The notes: a model not told the origin generated them from the letters alone. Counted from the stretch's first letter, positions 43,372 through 56,078 are shown. The stretch is 64,000 nt of DNA from Blastochloris sulfoviridis (GCF_008630065.1 NZ_VWPL01000008.1:82054-146053); one strand, 5' to 3'. Made by a program: numbers and translations.

Positions 43372-43641
43372 TCAGCCGTACCGCAGCTTCATCGCCACGA
43401 TCGTCAGCGTCAGCGCCAGCGTGACCGAATTGGCCGCAATCATCGGCGCATTGCCGAGGAGCAGGCCATAGACCAGCCACAGGGCGATTCCCGCCGAGAA
43501 GAAGCCGTAGCTGGACAGCGAGATCGACCGCGTCTCGCGGGTACGGATCAGCCGGATCGCCTGCGGCAGCCAGCACAAGGTGGTGGTGATGGCGGCGGCA
43601 AAGCCGACGGCTTCGATTGCGGCATCCGGCGTCAGTCCCAT
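43372..43641 (-). CDS. SemiSWEET transporter
   Basis: An 89-residue three-helix membrane protein with the PQ-loop motif LCWLPQAIRLIRTRETRSIS and the second half VYGLLLGNAPMIAANSVTLA. SemiSWEETs dimerise to form a sugar facilitator. The length is normal and the Pro-Gln of the PQ motif is present. It is monocistronic and divergent from the aminopeptidase operon. Confidence 0.88.
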   Translation of the reverse strand: MGLTPDAAIEAVGFAAAITTTLCWLPQAIRLIRTRETRSISLSSYGFFSAGIALWLVYGLLLGNAPMIAANSVTLALTLTIVAMKLRYG

Positions 43642-43839
43642 CGTTCATCCTGTGGAATTCGCAGGGCCGCGTCACGACCCGGATCCGGATCGCCGCCACG
43701 GCCCCTCGCCGGCCTTCGGGTCTCGGGCGAAGCAGCCCGTCCCGCGGGCGGTGATAGCCGATCGGGCGCCCGCCGTCGCCGGGCCCGCACCCGTTGGCCG
43801 ATTGCGCCGCCCCGCTCCTTGCTTCTACGTTAGATCATC

Positions 43840-45663
43840 ATGTTCGAAGCGATCTTCCAGTCTTTCGGCTCTGCGGCCGATCCGTCCGTGGGCGCAGGGC
43901 GCGTCGCACTGCTGCGCGCCGAACTCGCCCGCTGCGGTCTCGACGGCTTCGTGGTGCCGCGCGCCGACGCCCACCAGAACGAATACGTGCCGCCCGCCGA
44001 GGAGCGGCTGAGATGGCTCAGCGGCTTTGCCGGCTCGGCCGGCACCGTCGTGGTGCTGGCCGACAGGACGGCGATCTTCGTCGACGGCCGCTACACGCTG
44101 CAGGTGACGGCCGAGGCCGACCCGGCGGTGTTCGCCCCGCACAACATCGCCGATGAGACGGCCGAGGCCTGGATCGCCGCCAATCTGGCCGGCGGCAGGC
44201 TCGGCTACGACCCCTGGCTGCACACCCGCGACCAGGCCTCGAAGCTCGCCGCGGCGGCCAAGGCGGCCGGCGGCAGCCTGGTTGCCGTCGCGTCGAACCC
44301 GATCGACCAAGTCTGGACCGACCGGCCAGCACAGCCCTGCGCGCCGGTGGTGCTTCACCCGATCGCCTTTGCCGGCGAGCCGGCCGCGGGCAAGCTCGGC
44401 CGCATCCAGGCCGCACTGGCCGAGGCGAAGGCCGACGCGCTGCTGGTCTCCGATCCGCATGCGCTGGCCTGGGCCTTCAACATCCGCGGCGGCGACGTCG
44501 CCCACACCCCGCTGCCGCTCGGCTGGGCTTTGATCCCGCGCGCGGGCCGGCCGGCGGTGTTCCTCGACCCGCGCAAGCTCGCCGGCGAGGTGCGCGGTGC
44601 GCTGGCCGATGCCGCGATCCTGGCCGAGCCGGCCGAGCTTGAGACCCAACTCTCGGCGCTCGCCGCCACCGGCGCCACCATCCAGTTCGACAGGTCGAGC
44701 GCCCCCGACCGGCTGGTCGGCGTGGTCGAGCAGGCCGGCGGCACCGCCAGCCTCGGCGACGACCCCATCGCCCGGCTGAAGGCGTGCAAGAACGCCGTCG
44801 AGATCGCCGGCGCCCGCGCCGCCCACCGCCGCGACGGCGCAGCCCTCGCCCGCTTCCTCGCCTGGATCGACCGCGAGGCGCCCAAGGGCACCCTCACCGA
44901 GATCGCGGTGACCGAGGCGCTGGAGAGCTTCCGGCGCGACACCGGCATGCTGCGCGACATCTCGTTTCCCACCATCGCCGGGGCCGGCCCGAACGCCGCG
45001 CTGCCGCACTACCGCGTCACCACCGCCACCAACCGGCGCGTCGAGCCGGGCATCCTGCTGGTCGATTCCGGCGCCCAGTACCAGGACGGCACCACCGACG
45101 TCACCCGCACCATCGCCATCGGCACCCCCACCGCCGCCATGAAGCGGCATTTCACGCTGGTGCTGAAGGGGCACATCGCCATCGCCACCGCCGTCTTTCC
45201 GGCCGGCAGCACCGGCGCCCAGCTCGACCCGTTCGCCCGGCGGGCGCTGTGGGCGGCGGGACTCGATTTCGACCATGGCACCGGCCATGGCGTCGGGAGT
45301 TACCTCTCGGTGCACGAAGGGCCGGCGCGCATCTCGCGCATCGGCCACGCCAAGCTTGAGCCGGGCATGATCCTGTCCAACGAGCCGGGCTATTATCGCG
45401 CCGGCGCCTACGGCATCCGCATCGAGAACCTCGAACTGGTGCGCGAGATGCCGCTTCCGGAGGGCGGCGAGCGGCCGCTGCTCGGCTTCGAGACGCTGAC
45501 GCTTGCGCCGATCGACCGCCGGCTGGTCGATCCGGCGCTGCTTGCGCCAGACGAGATCGCCTGGCTCGACGCCTACCACGCCCGCGTCGCCGCCGAGATC
45601 GGCCCGCTGGTGGATGCGGAGACCGCGGCCTGGCTCGCGGCCGCCACCCGTCCCATATGCTGA
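43840..45663 (+). CDS. Xaa-Pro aminopeptidase (aminopeptidase P, M24)
   Basis: 607 residues, the long APP type with two creatinase-like N-terminal domains and a C-terminal pita-bread domain. Metal ligands: Asp in LLVDSGAQY, Asp in GTTDVTRTI, His in HGTGHGVGSYLSVHEGP, Glu in ILSNEPGYY and Glu in IRIENLELV. It cleaves Xaa-Pro N-termini in the cytoplasm. It begins an operon with an SDR enzyme (15-base gap) and panD. Confidence 0.95.
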   Translation: MFEAIFQSFGSAADPSVGAGRVALLRAELARCGLDGFVVPRADAHQNEYVPPAEERLRWLSGFAGSAGTVVVLADRTAIFVDGRYTLQVTAEADPAVFAPHNIADETAEAWIAANLAGGRLGYDPWLHTRDQASKLAAAAKAAGGSLVAVASNPIDQVWTDRPAQPCAPVVLHPIAFAGEPAAGKLGRIQAALAEAKADALLVSDPHALAWAFNIRGGDVAHTPLPLGWALIPRAGRPAVFLDPRKLAGEVRGALADAAILAEPAELETQLSALAATGATIQFDRSSAPDRLVGVVEQAGGTASLGDDPIARLKACKNAVEIAGARAAHRRDGAALARFLAWIDREAPKGTLTEIAVTEALESFRRDTGMLRDISFPTIAGAGPNAALPHYRVTTATNRRVEPGILLVDSGAQYQDGTTDVTRTIAIGTPTAAMKRHFTLVLKGHIAIATAVFPAGSTGAQLDPFARRALWAAGLDFDHGTGHGVGSYLSVHEGPARISRIGHAKLEPGMILSNEPGYYRAGAYGIRIENLELVREMPLPEGGERPLLGFETLTLAPIDRRLVDPALLAPDEIAWLDAYHARVAAEIGPLVDAETAAWLAAATRPIC

Positions 45664-45678
45664 GCGAAGGAGGCTCCC

Positions 45679-46368
45679 ATGGCCAGTTTTCTGATCACCG
45701 GCGCCAATCGCGGCATCGGCTTTGGGCTTGCCGAGCAGCTGGCGCTGCGCGGCGACCGCGTGTTCGCCTGCGCCCGCATTCCCGACGTCGACCACCTCGC
45801 GGTGCTCGCCGCCAAGTATCCCGGCCAGTTCACCCTCCACCGCCTGGATGTGACGGACCAGGCCTCGGTCGATGCCCTGGCCGACGCCATCGCCGGCCAG
45901 CCGCTCGACGTGCTGATCAACAATGCCGGCGTGCACGGGCCCCACCGCCAGGGCGCGCTCGACATGGATTTCGACGGGTTCGCGCACACGCTGGCGGTCA
46001 ACACGCTCTCGCCGCTCCGGGTGTCGCAGGCGCTGGTGGAGAACCTCAAGGCCGGCACCAATCCGCGCATCGTCATCGTGTCGAGCATCCTCGGCCAGAT
46101 GGCGCAGTCGATGGCCGGCGACATCGCCTATTGCACGTCCAAGGCGGCGGTGAACAAGGTGATGCAGGGCCTCGCGCTGGCGCTGAAGGACGACGGCATC
46201 ACGGTCGTCTCGGTGCACCCCGGCTGGGTGAAGACCGACATGGGCGGCCCCAAGGCGCCGCTGGCGGTGGGCGAGTCGGTGCGCCACCTCGTCGCCACCA
46301 TCGACGACCTGACCCTGGAGAAGACCGGCGGCTTTCTCAACTATGACGGCACGCCGCTGGCGTGGTAA
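45679..46368 (+). CDS. Short-chain dehydrogenase/reductase (C-factor-like)
   Basis: 229 residues with a Rossmann fold: [20 protein letters not shown] (cofactor loop), INNAGVHGP, catalytic Ser in [10 protein letters not shown] and Tyr/Lys in [14 protein letters not shown]. The closing [20 protein letters not shown] is typical of the C-factor/carbonyl-reductase-like SDRs. Substrate unknown. GAAGGAGG precedes the ATG. Central gene of an aminopeptidase-SDR-panD operon. Confidence 0.92.
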   Translation: MASFLITGANRGIGFGLAEQLALRGDRVFACARIPDVDHLAVLAAKYPGQFTLHRLDVTDQASVDALADAIAGQPLDVLINNAGVHGPHRQGALDMDFDGFAHTLAVNTLSPLRVSQALVENLKAGTNPRIVIVSSILGQMAQSMAGDIAYCTSKAAVNKVMQGLALALKDDGITVVSVHPGWVKTDMGGPKAPLAVGESVRHLVATIDDLTLEKTGGFLNYDGTPLAW

Positions 46369-46402
46369 GCCGCACGGCAAACAAGGATTGAAGGGCGCCC
46401 CC

Positions 46403-46807
46403 ATGCACCTCCGCATGTTCTGGTCGAAGATCCACCGCGCGACCATCACCCACGCCGACCTCCATTACGAGGGAAGCTGCACCATCGACACCGACCTGAT
46501 GGACGCCGCGCGCATCCTGCCGAACCAGGAACTGCACGTGTGGAACGTCACCCGCGGCACCCGCCTCGTCACCTACGCCATCGAGGGGCCGCGCGGCTCG
46601 GGCGTCATCTGCATCAACGGGGCGGCCGCCCACGGCAACCGGCCGGGCGACCTCGTCATCCTCGCCACCTTCGCCGACATGGGCTTCGAGGAGGCCCGCG
46701 CCCACACCCCGACCGTGGTGCAGGTGGACGAGAAGAACCGCATCACCGACATCCGCGCCGAGATTCCGGGGCCGGCCGACCCCACTGAAACGCGGTTGAT
46801 GAGCTGA
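46403..46807 (+). CDS. panD: Aspartate 1-decarboxylase PanD
   Basis: 134 residues, made as a proenzyme that self-cleaves between Gly24 and Ser25 ([10 protein letters not shown]) to give the pyruvoyl cofactor. It makes beta-alanine for pantothenate and CoA. Other conserved segments are [30 protein letters not shown] and [20 protein letters not shown]. The length is typical. The gap from the SDR gene is 34 bases. No other pan gene is here. Confidence 0.96.
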   Translation: MHLRMFWSKIHRATITHADLHYEGSCTIDTDLMDAARILPNQELHVWNVTRGTRLVTYAIEGPRGSGVICINGAAAHGNRPGDLVILATFADMGFEEARAHTPTVVQVDEKNRITDIRAEIPGPADPTETRLMS

Positions 46808-46868
46808 GCGCCGCTCGCCAACTCTGAAGCCGCGTTGCGTGGAGGCGGCGAAAATTGCATTGGGCGAG

Positions 46869-46977
46869 GTCGTCGTCCCGGGCAAGCAGCGCAGCTGCGC
46901 GACCCGGGACCGTTTTCAATATCGCGCCCCTTCCGCACCCGATCCCGGCTCTCGCTGCGCTCGGCCGGGATGACGAA
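46869..46977. repeat. Family C dispersed repeat, copy 4
   Basis: TCGTCGTCCCGGGCAAGC ... GCGACCCGGGACCGTTTTCA ... GATCCCGGCTCTCGC ... CGGCCGGGATGACG. Confidence 0.85.
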
Positions 46978-47009
46978 GCTCAAAGACGCCTCAAAGCAGC
47001 AATGCCCCC

Positions 47010-47444
47010 TCACGCCTGACGGCGCGCCCGCTTTTCCGCCCCCTTTCGGCCGCGCCACGGCAGCACGATCAGCAGTGCGCCCACCGCGGCAACGATCAGG
47101 TTCTCGATCGCATTCTCCCACCGCCAGCCGAGCGTGCTGATGCGCGGAAAACTCGGCAGGTAGCGCACCTTGAGCGGGCGGCCACTTTCCGAAAGCCGGG
47201 GCGAGAACGCGTCGCCCACGCGCTGGGTGACACCCTCGGCGAGCGTGCCGTCCGGCAGGCGGAACTCATAGGCGATGGCGTAGGTGTAGCGGTTGGGCAC
47301 CGCCTCGCCACGCTCGCCGCCCTGGCGGCGAACGTGGGTGATACGGCCCTCGGCCTCGGCGCCGAAAATCGCCACCAGCGGCGTGCCGAGGCCCCAGACA
47401 AGCAGCAGGATGCCGAGAAGGCTGAGAAGGACGCGTGCGATCAT
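47010..47444 (-). CDS. DUF3592-type membrane protein
   Basis: 144 residues with one helix at each end (VLLSLLGILLLVWGL; NLIVAAVGALLIVLPW) and between them a beta-rich domain, VPNRYTYAIAYEFRLPDGTL then PLKVRYLPSFPRIS, matching the DUF3592 pattern. Function unknown. The start at 47444 precedes the first helix. It is flanked by family C repeats. Confidence 0.72.
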   Translation of the reverse strand: MIARVLLSLLGILLLVWGLGTPLVAIFGAEAEGRITHVRRQGGERGEAVPNRYTYAIAYEFRLPDGTLAEGVTQRVGDAFSPRLSESGRPLKVRYLPSFPRISTLGWRWENAIENLIVAAVGALLIVLPWRGRKGAEKRARRQA

Positions 47445-47569
47445 CCAGCAATTATCCGCCAAATGGACATCGGCCCTGCGATAGACCCGAACGCCGCGCC
47501 GGCAAAGCGACTCGGCTCAATACACCGGGGCCTTCAATCCAATTCCGGCGGCCGTTCGATTTCGTCCAT

Positions 47570-47668
47570 CCCGGACGGCGCGAAGTGCCGAGCCGGGACC
47601 GTTTTCAGTATCGCGCCCCTTCCGCACCCGATCCCGGCTCGAAGCTTCGCTTCGGCCGGGATGGCGCG
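47570..47668. repeat. Family C dispersed repeat, copy 5
   Basis: CGGCGCGAAGTGCCGAGCCG then GGGACCGTTTTCAGTATCGC and GATCCCGGCTCGAAGC ... GCCGGGATGGCG. It lies directly after the radical SAM gene on its strand and may end that transcript. Confidence 0.75.
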
Positions 47669-47677
47669 TTGCGGAAT

Positions 47678-49099
47678 TCAGCACCCTAACGCATGCGCGT
47701 CGAACACCGTCTCGGTATCCTCGTCCCAGCCGTCCCACAGGAAGTCGTCGTGCCGGCCCTCGGCGATCAGCCGGAAGGCATAGCGCGTCTGCTCCTCGTA
47801 GAACTCGCAATAGGCACCGGTGCGGTCCATGCCGCCATTCATCTCGTGCGCCTCGGCCGGACACGGCGCGCCGCAGAAGTGGCGGATGGCGCAGGTGCGG
47901 CACGGCGCAATGTCCTCGACCTTGCGGCCGGAGACCGTGGTGAAGGCCGGGCGTGCCAGCACCTCATCGATGTCGTCGGCGAACAGATTGCCGCCCTTGA
48001 AAGCGGGCAGGCCGATGAACTCGCTGCACGGGAACAGATCGCCGTTCGGCACCAGCGCGAAGAACGCCCGCCCGCCGCCGCACGGCGAGATATCGCACAT
48101 CAGCCGCCGCGCCGTCGGCGCCAGAATGCCGATCAGGATGTTGGCGAAGTTCGCCACCACCAGCTTGCGCCCGCTCTCGCGATAGAGCGCGTGGCTCCTC
48201 TCCAGCGCCGCGATGAAGGCCTGCGCCAGCGGCGCGTCGTCGGCCCGCACGGTGCGCGCACCCGGCAGCGTGCAGCGGATGACGTTGAGCATGCACGCCG
48301 GCACCTCGCGGGCGTGCAGGAACTCGACCATCGGCACCAGCTGGTCGAGGTTCTCGGTCGACATGGTGCAGATGACGTTGAAGGCCGGGTAGCCCTTCAG
48401 CCGCGCGATCGCCTCCACCACCTTGGCGTAGACCCCGGCGCCGTTCCAATTGGCGCGGGTGCGGTCGGCGATCTCGGGCACCGGCGCATCCAGCGACAGG
48501 CCGATGCCGACGCCGCAGCTGGTGAGGAAATCCACCGCCTTGTCGTCGAGCAGCGTGGCGTTGGTCTGCACCCCGAAGCGGAAGCGGTCCTTGAAGGCGT
48601 CGATGCCCTGGAAGATGGCGTCCCGCGCGATCATCGGCTCGGCGCCGTGGAAGATGATCTGCGGCTTGCGACCGGCCGGCATGTGGCGGCGGAAATAGCC
48701 GTCGAGGCGTGCGAGCGCGTCAATCAGCGTGGCCGCATCCATGTCGGTGCCCTCCCGCCGCATCTCGGCCGGGATGTAGCAATAGGTGCAGTTGAGGTTG
48801 CAGCGCTCGGTGGCGTTGACATAGACCGCCGACGGCTTGAGCCCGAACCTGAGCGCCGCCATCTCGCGGGCGAACGTCTCGGCCTTTGCGCGATAGCCGT
48901 CGATCAGCGCGCCGCCGGCCAGGGTGTCAGCGAGTTGGTCCTTGGCGATGAGCGCCCAGAACGCGGTGTCGGGCGCGATCAGCGCAATGTGGGTGGGGTG
49001 GCCGATGTCGTAGGGCTGGAAGACCGGGCCATTGCCGCTGTTGACGAAACGGCCCCGCGAGGGGGCCGTCCCGAATGCCGGATTGAACGGCGCGTTCAT
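47678..49099 (-). CDS. cbpB: Radical SAM/SPASM peptide-modifying enzyme (CbpB-like)
   Basis: 473 residues. The radical SAM cluster motif CX3CX2C is in ATERCNLNCTYCYIP, followed by IFHGAEPMIARDAI, the GGEP-like loop. The C-terminal SPASM domain has all expected Cys: C-x(n)-G-x4-C in CGGGRAFFALVPNGDLFPC, CX2CX5CX3C in CRTCAIRHFCGAPC, and a last Cys in GAYCEFYEEQ. About 85 N-terminal residues before the radical domain could bind the peptide. The start at 49099 overlaps the stop of a 47-residue peptide gene (ATGA). By analogy with other SPASM enzymes it would install a thioether, C-C or similar crosslink on that peptide. I recall the names CbpA/CbpB for a cobalamin-linked pair of this kind, from memory only. 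Confidence 0.88.
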   Translation of the reverse strand: MNAPFNPAFGTAPSRGRFVNSGNGPVFQPYDIGHPTHIALIAPDTAFWALIAKDQLADTLAGGALIDGYRAKAETFAREMAALRFGLKPSAVYVNATERCNLNCTYCYIPAEMRREGTDMDAATLIDALARLDGYFRRHMPAGRKPQIIFHGAEPMIARDAIFQGIDAFKDRFRFGVQTNATLLDDKAVDFLTSCGVGIGLSLDAPVPEIADRTRANWNGAGVYAKVVEAIARLKGYPAFNVICTMSTENLDQLVPMVEFLHAREVPACMLNVIRCTLPGARTVRADDAPLAQAFIAALERSHALYRESGRKLVVANFANILIGILAPTARRLMCDISPCGGGRAFFALVPNGDLFPCSEFIGLPAFKGGNLFADDIDEVLARPAFTTVSGRKVEDIAPCRTCAIRHFCGAPCPAEAHEMNGGMDRTGAYCEFYEEQTRYAFRLIAEGRHDDFLWDGWDEDTETVFDAHALGC

Positions 49100-49239
49100 T
49101 TCGCCGCCTCTTTGTCCATCAGCACGAAGTGCGACAGGCCGGTGCCCTCGGCGTCGCAGCTCTTGCGGATGGCGATGACGTCGGGGCGCGGCGCGGGCTG
49201 GGCGTCGGCGGGGCGGTTGGGGGTGGTGGTCTGGTCCAT
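49096..49239 (-). CDS. cbpA: Small precursor peptide (CbpA-like RiPP precursor)
   Basis: 47 residues. A Pro/Ala/Asp-rich N-terminal half (leader-like, MDQTTTPNRPADAQPAPRPD) is followed by VIAIRKSCDAEGTGLSHFVL, ending MDKEAAK. The single Cys28 followed by Asp-Ala-Glu-Gly-Thr-Gly and Ser-His is a likely modification site. The ATG has AGGAG nine bases upstream. It overlaps the radical SAM gene by 4 bp and lies 100 bases after a cobalamin riboswitch, so the pair is one B12-regulated operon. No transporter or leader peptidase gene adjoins it, so the product may act inside the cell. Confidence 0.82.
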   Translation of the reverse strand: MDQTTTPNRPADAQPAPRPDVIAIRKSCDAEGTGLSHFVLMDKEAAK

Positions 49240-49340
49240 TCCTCGGGCTCCTGATGACGACCGGGCGTCCGGCAGCACCCGCGCGCAAGCGCAGGACTGC
49301 CGAAACCCTTTGCCATCGGATTTCGCCCGGTCAGACTGTT

Positions 49341-49492
49341 CCAGCAGGTCTTCTGGCTCTCGGATCAACCGCCGCCTTAGCACCTTCCCGACAGGGTGAT
49401 CCCCGTCAGTGGCTGGCTCTCGCCGGCAAGGCGGCGTCCCCGATCACAGCGGCGGGTCCGCCACGGATTTCAACCGTGTTCCGGGATGCTGG
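49341..49492 (-). promoter_or_regulatory. Cobalamin (B12) riboswitch
   Basis: Read on the minus strand, closing stem CCAGCA / TGCTGG, then GGAACACGGTTGAAATCCG, the core GGCGGACCCGCCGCTGTGAT, a CACCCTGTCGGGAAGGTGC-like arm, and the B12 box GAGCCAGAAGACCTGC, which matches the consensus AGCCAGGAGACCTGC with one change. These elements are in the order and spacing of adenosylcobalamin aptamers. A GC hairpin with arms GGCAG / CTGCC near 49267-49300, before the ATG, could be the expression platform. It precedes a peptide-modifying operon and not B12 transport or synthesis genes. Confidence 0.88.
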
Positions 49493-49555
49493 AACTATGG
49501 AGGCAGAGCTAACCGCGCCGGGGCGGCGCCGTCAATCGTGGCCTTCACAAACGCA

Positions 49556-49586
49556 ACGGCCGCGCCCGGGTGCCGGGCGCGGCCGT
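49556..49586 (-). terminator. Terminator-like hairpin after the second cold-shock gene
   Basis: Fourteen-base arms ACGGCCGCGCCCGG / CCGGGCGCGGCCGT with a 3-base loop, then TGCGTTTG on the minus strand. Very stable, but the T-tract is poor. Confidence 0.55.
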
Positions 49587-49609
49587 CATGGTCCAGAAAT
49601 TGGGTCAGA

Positions 49610-49819
49610 TCACGCCGGCTGGATGTTGTTGACCGCGACCTTGCCGCTGCGGCGATCCTCGGCGGTGTCGAAGGCCACCTTCTGGCCCTCGGCGAGGCCG
49701 CGAATGCCGGCGCGCTCCAGCGCGGTGGCGTGGACGAACACGTCCTTGCCGCCATTGTCCGGCCGGATGAAGCCGTAGCCCTTCTGATCATTGTAGAATT
49801 TCACGGTGCCCGTGATCAT
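49610..49819 (-). CDS. Cold-shock domain protein, second copy
   Basis: 69 residues, MITGTVKFYNDQKGYGFIRP then [23 protein letters not shown]1 and RNP2 are intact. It differs from the copy at 43027 in the basic C-terminal part (EDRRSGKVAVNNIQPA), the sub-type common in Hyphomicrobiales. A purine-rich GGGGAGAG precedes the ATG. Confidence 0.95.
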   Translation of the reverse strand: MITGTVKFYNDQKGYGFIRPDNGGKDVFVHATALERAGIRGLAEGQKVAFDTAEDRRSGKVAVNNIQPA

Positions 49820-49840
49820 GGGTCTCTCCCCCCGCTACTG

Positions 49841-49870
49841 TAAGCACGTCGATGCTAAGCACGTCGATGC
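49841..49870. repeat. 15-bp tandem duplication upstream of the second cold-shock gene
   Basis: TAAGCACGTCGATGC occurs twice in perfect tandem, in the probable promoter or leader of csp. The remaining 310 bases up to rpsU hold no gene I can support. Confidence 0.9.
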
Positions 49871-50180
49871 GGGATGCGGCGCCTCCCGCGGTCTGGTTCG
49901 TCGATGTTTGGAAAGACTTGAGAACCCGCGCCCGGCAGTTTCATGGGCGTAACGGCCCGATCGTCCGGCCAAAGTCGATGCGGTCATATAGGCGTTGGTG
50001 GCGCGTGCCACAAGCGCCGGATGTCCGCGGCGGGCGCATTTCCCCGCTGCTCGACCCCCCGCCGCACGATGAATTGTTGCCTCTGCGGCCCGCGGGCGTG
50101 CTAAGAGGTCGCGCCATCCCGTGCGCCCGGCTTATGCCGGTCCGTCACCTCAACGACCAAACAAAGATCGGATCATCGTT

Positions 50181-50513
50181 TTGCAGGTTCTCGTACGCGA
50201 CAACAATGTTGACCAGGCGCTCAAGGTTCTCAAGAAAAAGATGCAGCGCGAGGGCATCTTCCGCGAAATGAAACAGCGGCGGTCCTACGAGAAGCCATCC
50301 GAGCGCAAGACCCGCGAGAAGGCCGAGGCTGTCCGCCGCATGCGCAAGGCCGCCCGCAAGCAGGCCCAGCGCGAGGGTCTCCTGCCCGCGCCGAAGAAGC
50401 CGTTGCGTGACGCGCGCGGCCGTCCCGGCTTTGGCCCGCGCCCGTTCGCCGGCACCCCGCGCCCGGCCGCGGCGGAACCGACCCCGACGACCCCGACGAC
50501 TGTGCGCGTCTGA
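50181..50513 (+). CDS. rpsU: 30S ribosomal protein S21
   Basis: 110 residues. The S21 core [20 protein letters not shown] continues [20 protein letters not shown] and is then rich in Lys/Arg. It carries an unusually long Pro/Ala/Arg tail of about 40 residues, beyond the about 70 of most bacteria; extended S21 is known in Hyphomicrobiales. The conserved N-terminus begins at a TTG (50181), with GGATC upstream; no ATG fits, so a TTG start is likely. Confidence 0.93.
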   Translation: MQVLVRDNNVDQALKVLKKKMQREGIFREMKQRRSYEKPSERKTREKAEAVRRMRKAARKQAQREGLLPAPKKPLRDARGRPGFGPRPFAGTPRPAAAEPTPTTPTTVRV

Positions 50514-50888
50514 CGACGCCGCGCACCTGTCCTGCAGGCGCCGCGCCCGATTGTCGCAGCGCGGCCTGACCGTTAGGGCTAATTTAACATTCTACCTCCC
50601 GGGCGACGGAATATGGGTAACGGGAAACCTATATTCCGCCACCACGCGCAAATACCCGATGTCAGCGCCCGCGGACAATGCTAACTGCGTGCGCCGTGGG
50701 CACCGCAGTGTCGAGATTTGCGCCCGGGGTTCGCGCGCTCGCATTCTTCGCTGCCCACTTGCAAGACGCTCGACACCAGTAAGACGCTCGACCCCCCCTG
50801 TTCGACGCGGCGAAGCCCACGCCCCCGAGGGTTCCGTTGCAACGATCCCGCCCGCTCCCTGGCGGCTTCGAGTTCCGGACACGCGACC
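50514..50888. promoter_or_regulatory. purU leader with hairpin and direct repeats
   Basis: 375 bases without a gene. A hairpin is seen with arms GGAATATGGGT (50608-50618) and ACCTATATTCC (50627-50637), AT-rich against the background. AAGACGCTCGAC is repeated at 50763-50774 and 50781-50792. CTAATTTAACATTCT near 50579 could belong to a promoter. I do not recognise a known riboswitch. Confidence 0.4.
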
Positions 50889-51794
50889 ATGCAGCTTCAG
50901 CTACCGCAGAACCAGATCGTGCAGGCCACCGGCGCCGGACCTGTCCAGAGCCAGTACACGCTGACGGTCTCCTGTCCCGATCGCATCGGCGTGGTGGCGG
51001 AGATCAGCGGCTTTCTCGCCCATCACGAGTGCTTCATCACCTCGTCCCAGCATTTCGGCGACACCGAGACCGGCCAGTTCTTCATGCGCACGGCGTTCCT
51101 GCTGCCGCCGGGCATGTCGTTTGCCGATCTGACGCCGAAATTCGCGCCGATCGGCAACAAGTTCCAGATGACGTGGTGGTTCCACGACGAGACCCGCAAG
51201 GACCGCGTCCTGCTTTTGGTCTCCAAGCAGGGCCACTGCCTCAACAACATGCTCTATCTCTATCTCAGCGGCAGCCTGAGGATTGAGATTCCGGCGATCG
51301 TCTCCAACCACCGCGACCTGGAACAGATGAGCGGCTGGCACCGTATCCCATTTTATCACCTGCCGGTAACCAACGAGACGCGCGCCCTGCAGGAAGAGAA
51401 GATCATCAAGCTGGTCGACGACCTCAAGATCGACCTCGTGGTGCTCGCCCGCTACATGCAGATTCTGTCGCCCCGGCTGTGCGAGGCGCTGGCGTGGCGG
51501 ACGATCAACATCCACCACTCCTTCCTGCCCAGCTTCAAGGGCGCCATGCCCTACCACCAGGCCCACGCCCGCGGCGTGAAGCTGATCGGCGCCACCGCCC
51601 ACTACGTCACCAAGGATCTCGACGAGGGCCCGATCATCGAGCAGGACGTCGAGCGCGTCGACCACACGCTGACGGTGGACGAGCTGATCACCATCGGCCG
51701 CGACATCGAAACCCGCGTGCTGTCGCGCGCGGTGCGCTGGCACACCCAGCACCGCGTGCTGCCCAACGGCACCAAGACCGTCGTGTTCCGCTGA
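50889..51794 (+). CDS. purU: Formyltetrahydrofolate deformylase PurU
   Basis: A 301-residue enzyme that hydrolyses 10-formyl-THF to THF and formate, balancing one-carbon pools. An N-terminal ACT domain (YTLTVSCPDRIGVVAEISGF) precedes the formyltransferase-fold domain with NIHHSFLPSFKGAMPYHQAH, KLIGATAHYVTKDLDEGPII, and the catalytic Asp and His. The N-terminal 20 residues before the ACT domain are slightly longer than in E. coli. The ATG at 50889 is chosen on homology. Monocistronic. Confidence 0.95.
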   Translation: MQLQLPQNQIVQATGAGPVQSQYTLTVSCPDRIGVVAEISGFLAHHECFITSSQHFGDTETGQFFMRTAFLLPPGMSFADLTPKFAPIGNKFQMTWWFHDETRKDRVLLLVSKQGHCLNNMLYLYLSGSLRIEIPAIVSNHRDLEQMSGWHRIPFYHLPVTNETRALQEEKIIKLVDDLKIDLVVLARYMQILSPRLCEALAWRTINIHHSFLPSFKGAMPYHQAHARGVKLIGATAHYVTKDLDEGPIIEQDVERVDHTLTVDELITIGRDIETRVLSRAVRWHTQHRVLPNGTKTVVFR

Positions 51795-51893
51795 TCGTCG
51801 TCCGGCCGGTCCGGCACCTCGCCGCCCCGGGCGCAACGAGGCGCAGGCCCGGGGCCGCCGGCAGGATTGGCGACGGAGTCGCTCGGCCTCTTT

Positions 51894-52050
51894 TTCCCTC
51901 TCCCCTTGTGGGAGAGGGTGCCGAGCGAGCGAAGATCGCGAGGCGGGTGAGGGGTGAATCTTCAAGCGCGCGTCCGCATTTACCCCTCACCCGGCTCGCC
52001 CTCGCTGACGCTCGGTCTCACCACCCTCTCCCACAAGGGGAGAGGGAAGA
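51894..52050. repeat. Family B palindromic repeat, copy 3
   Basis: Same layout as the other copies, but the arm sequences read CCTTGTGGGAGAGG and CCTCTCCCACAAGG: both arms changed together, so pairing is kept. It lies between the convergent purU and ligA genes. Confidence 0.9.
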
Positions 52051-52099
52051 AACGCCCCTCTGCCGGCGGCCGTTCCGAAGTGATCGCCCGAAACCCGTA

Positions 52100-55899
<3,800 letters not shown>

Positions 55900-56002
55900 G
55901 GCGAATGGCAGAACGGCACGAACCGGTGGGTTGCAGCAAGGCCGCCGGATCGCCGGCCTGACCGCGGCCCGGCGGCGGCCGGTTCGTTCTAACACATGTC
56001 GG

Positions 56003-56078
56003 GCGCGCTCACCCCAAGCCGCGCGCGCTCACTCCAAGCGCCGCGCGGTCACCCGGCACGCGCTCACCCCAAGCCGAG
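56003..56078. repeat. Imperfect short repeats at the bamD 3' end
   Basis: GCGCGCTCACCCCAAGCC-type units occur three to four times, the last one overlapping the end of bamD. It looks like a small duplication of the bamD 3' end. Confidence 0.65.

Noticed and set aside
50121..50180. Longer S21 from an upstream start
   Set aside because: The conserved S21 sequence begins exactly at the TTG codon at 50181; upstream residues are not conserved in the family.
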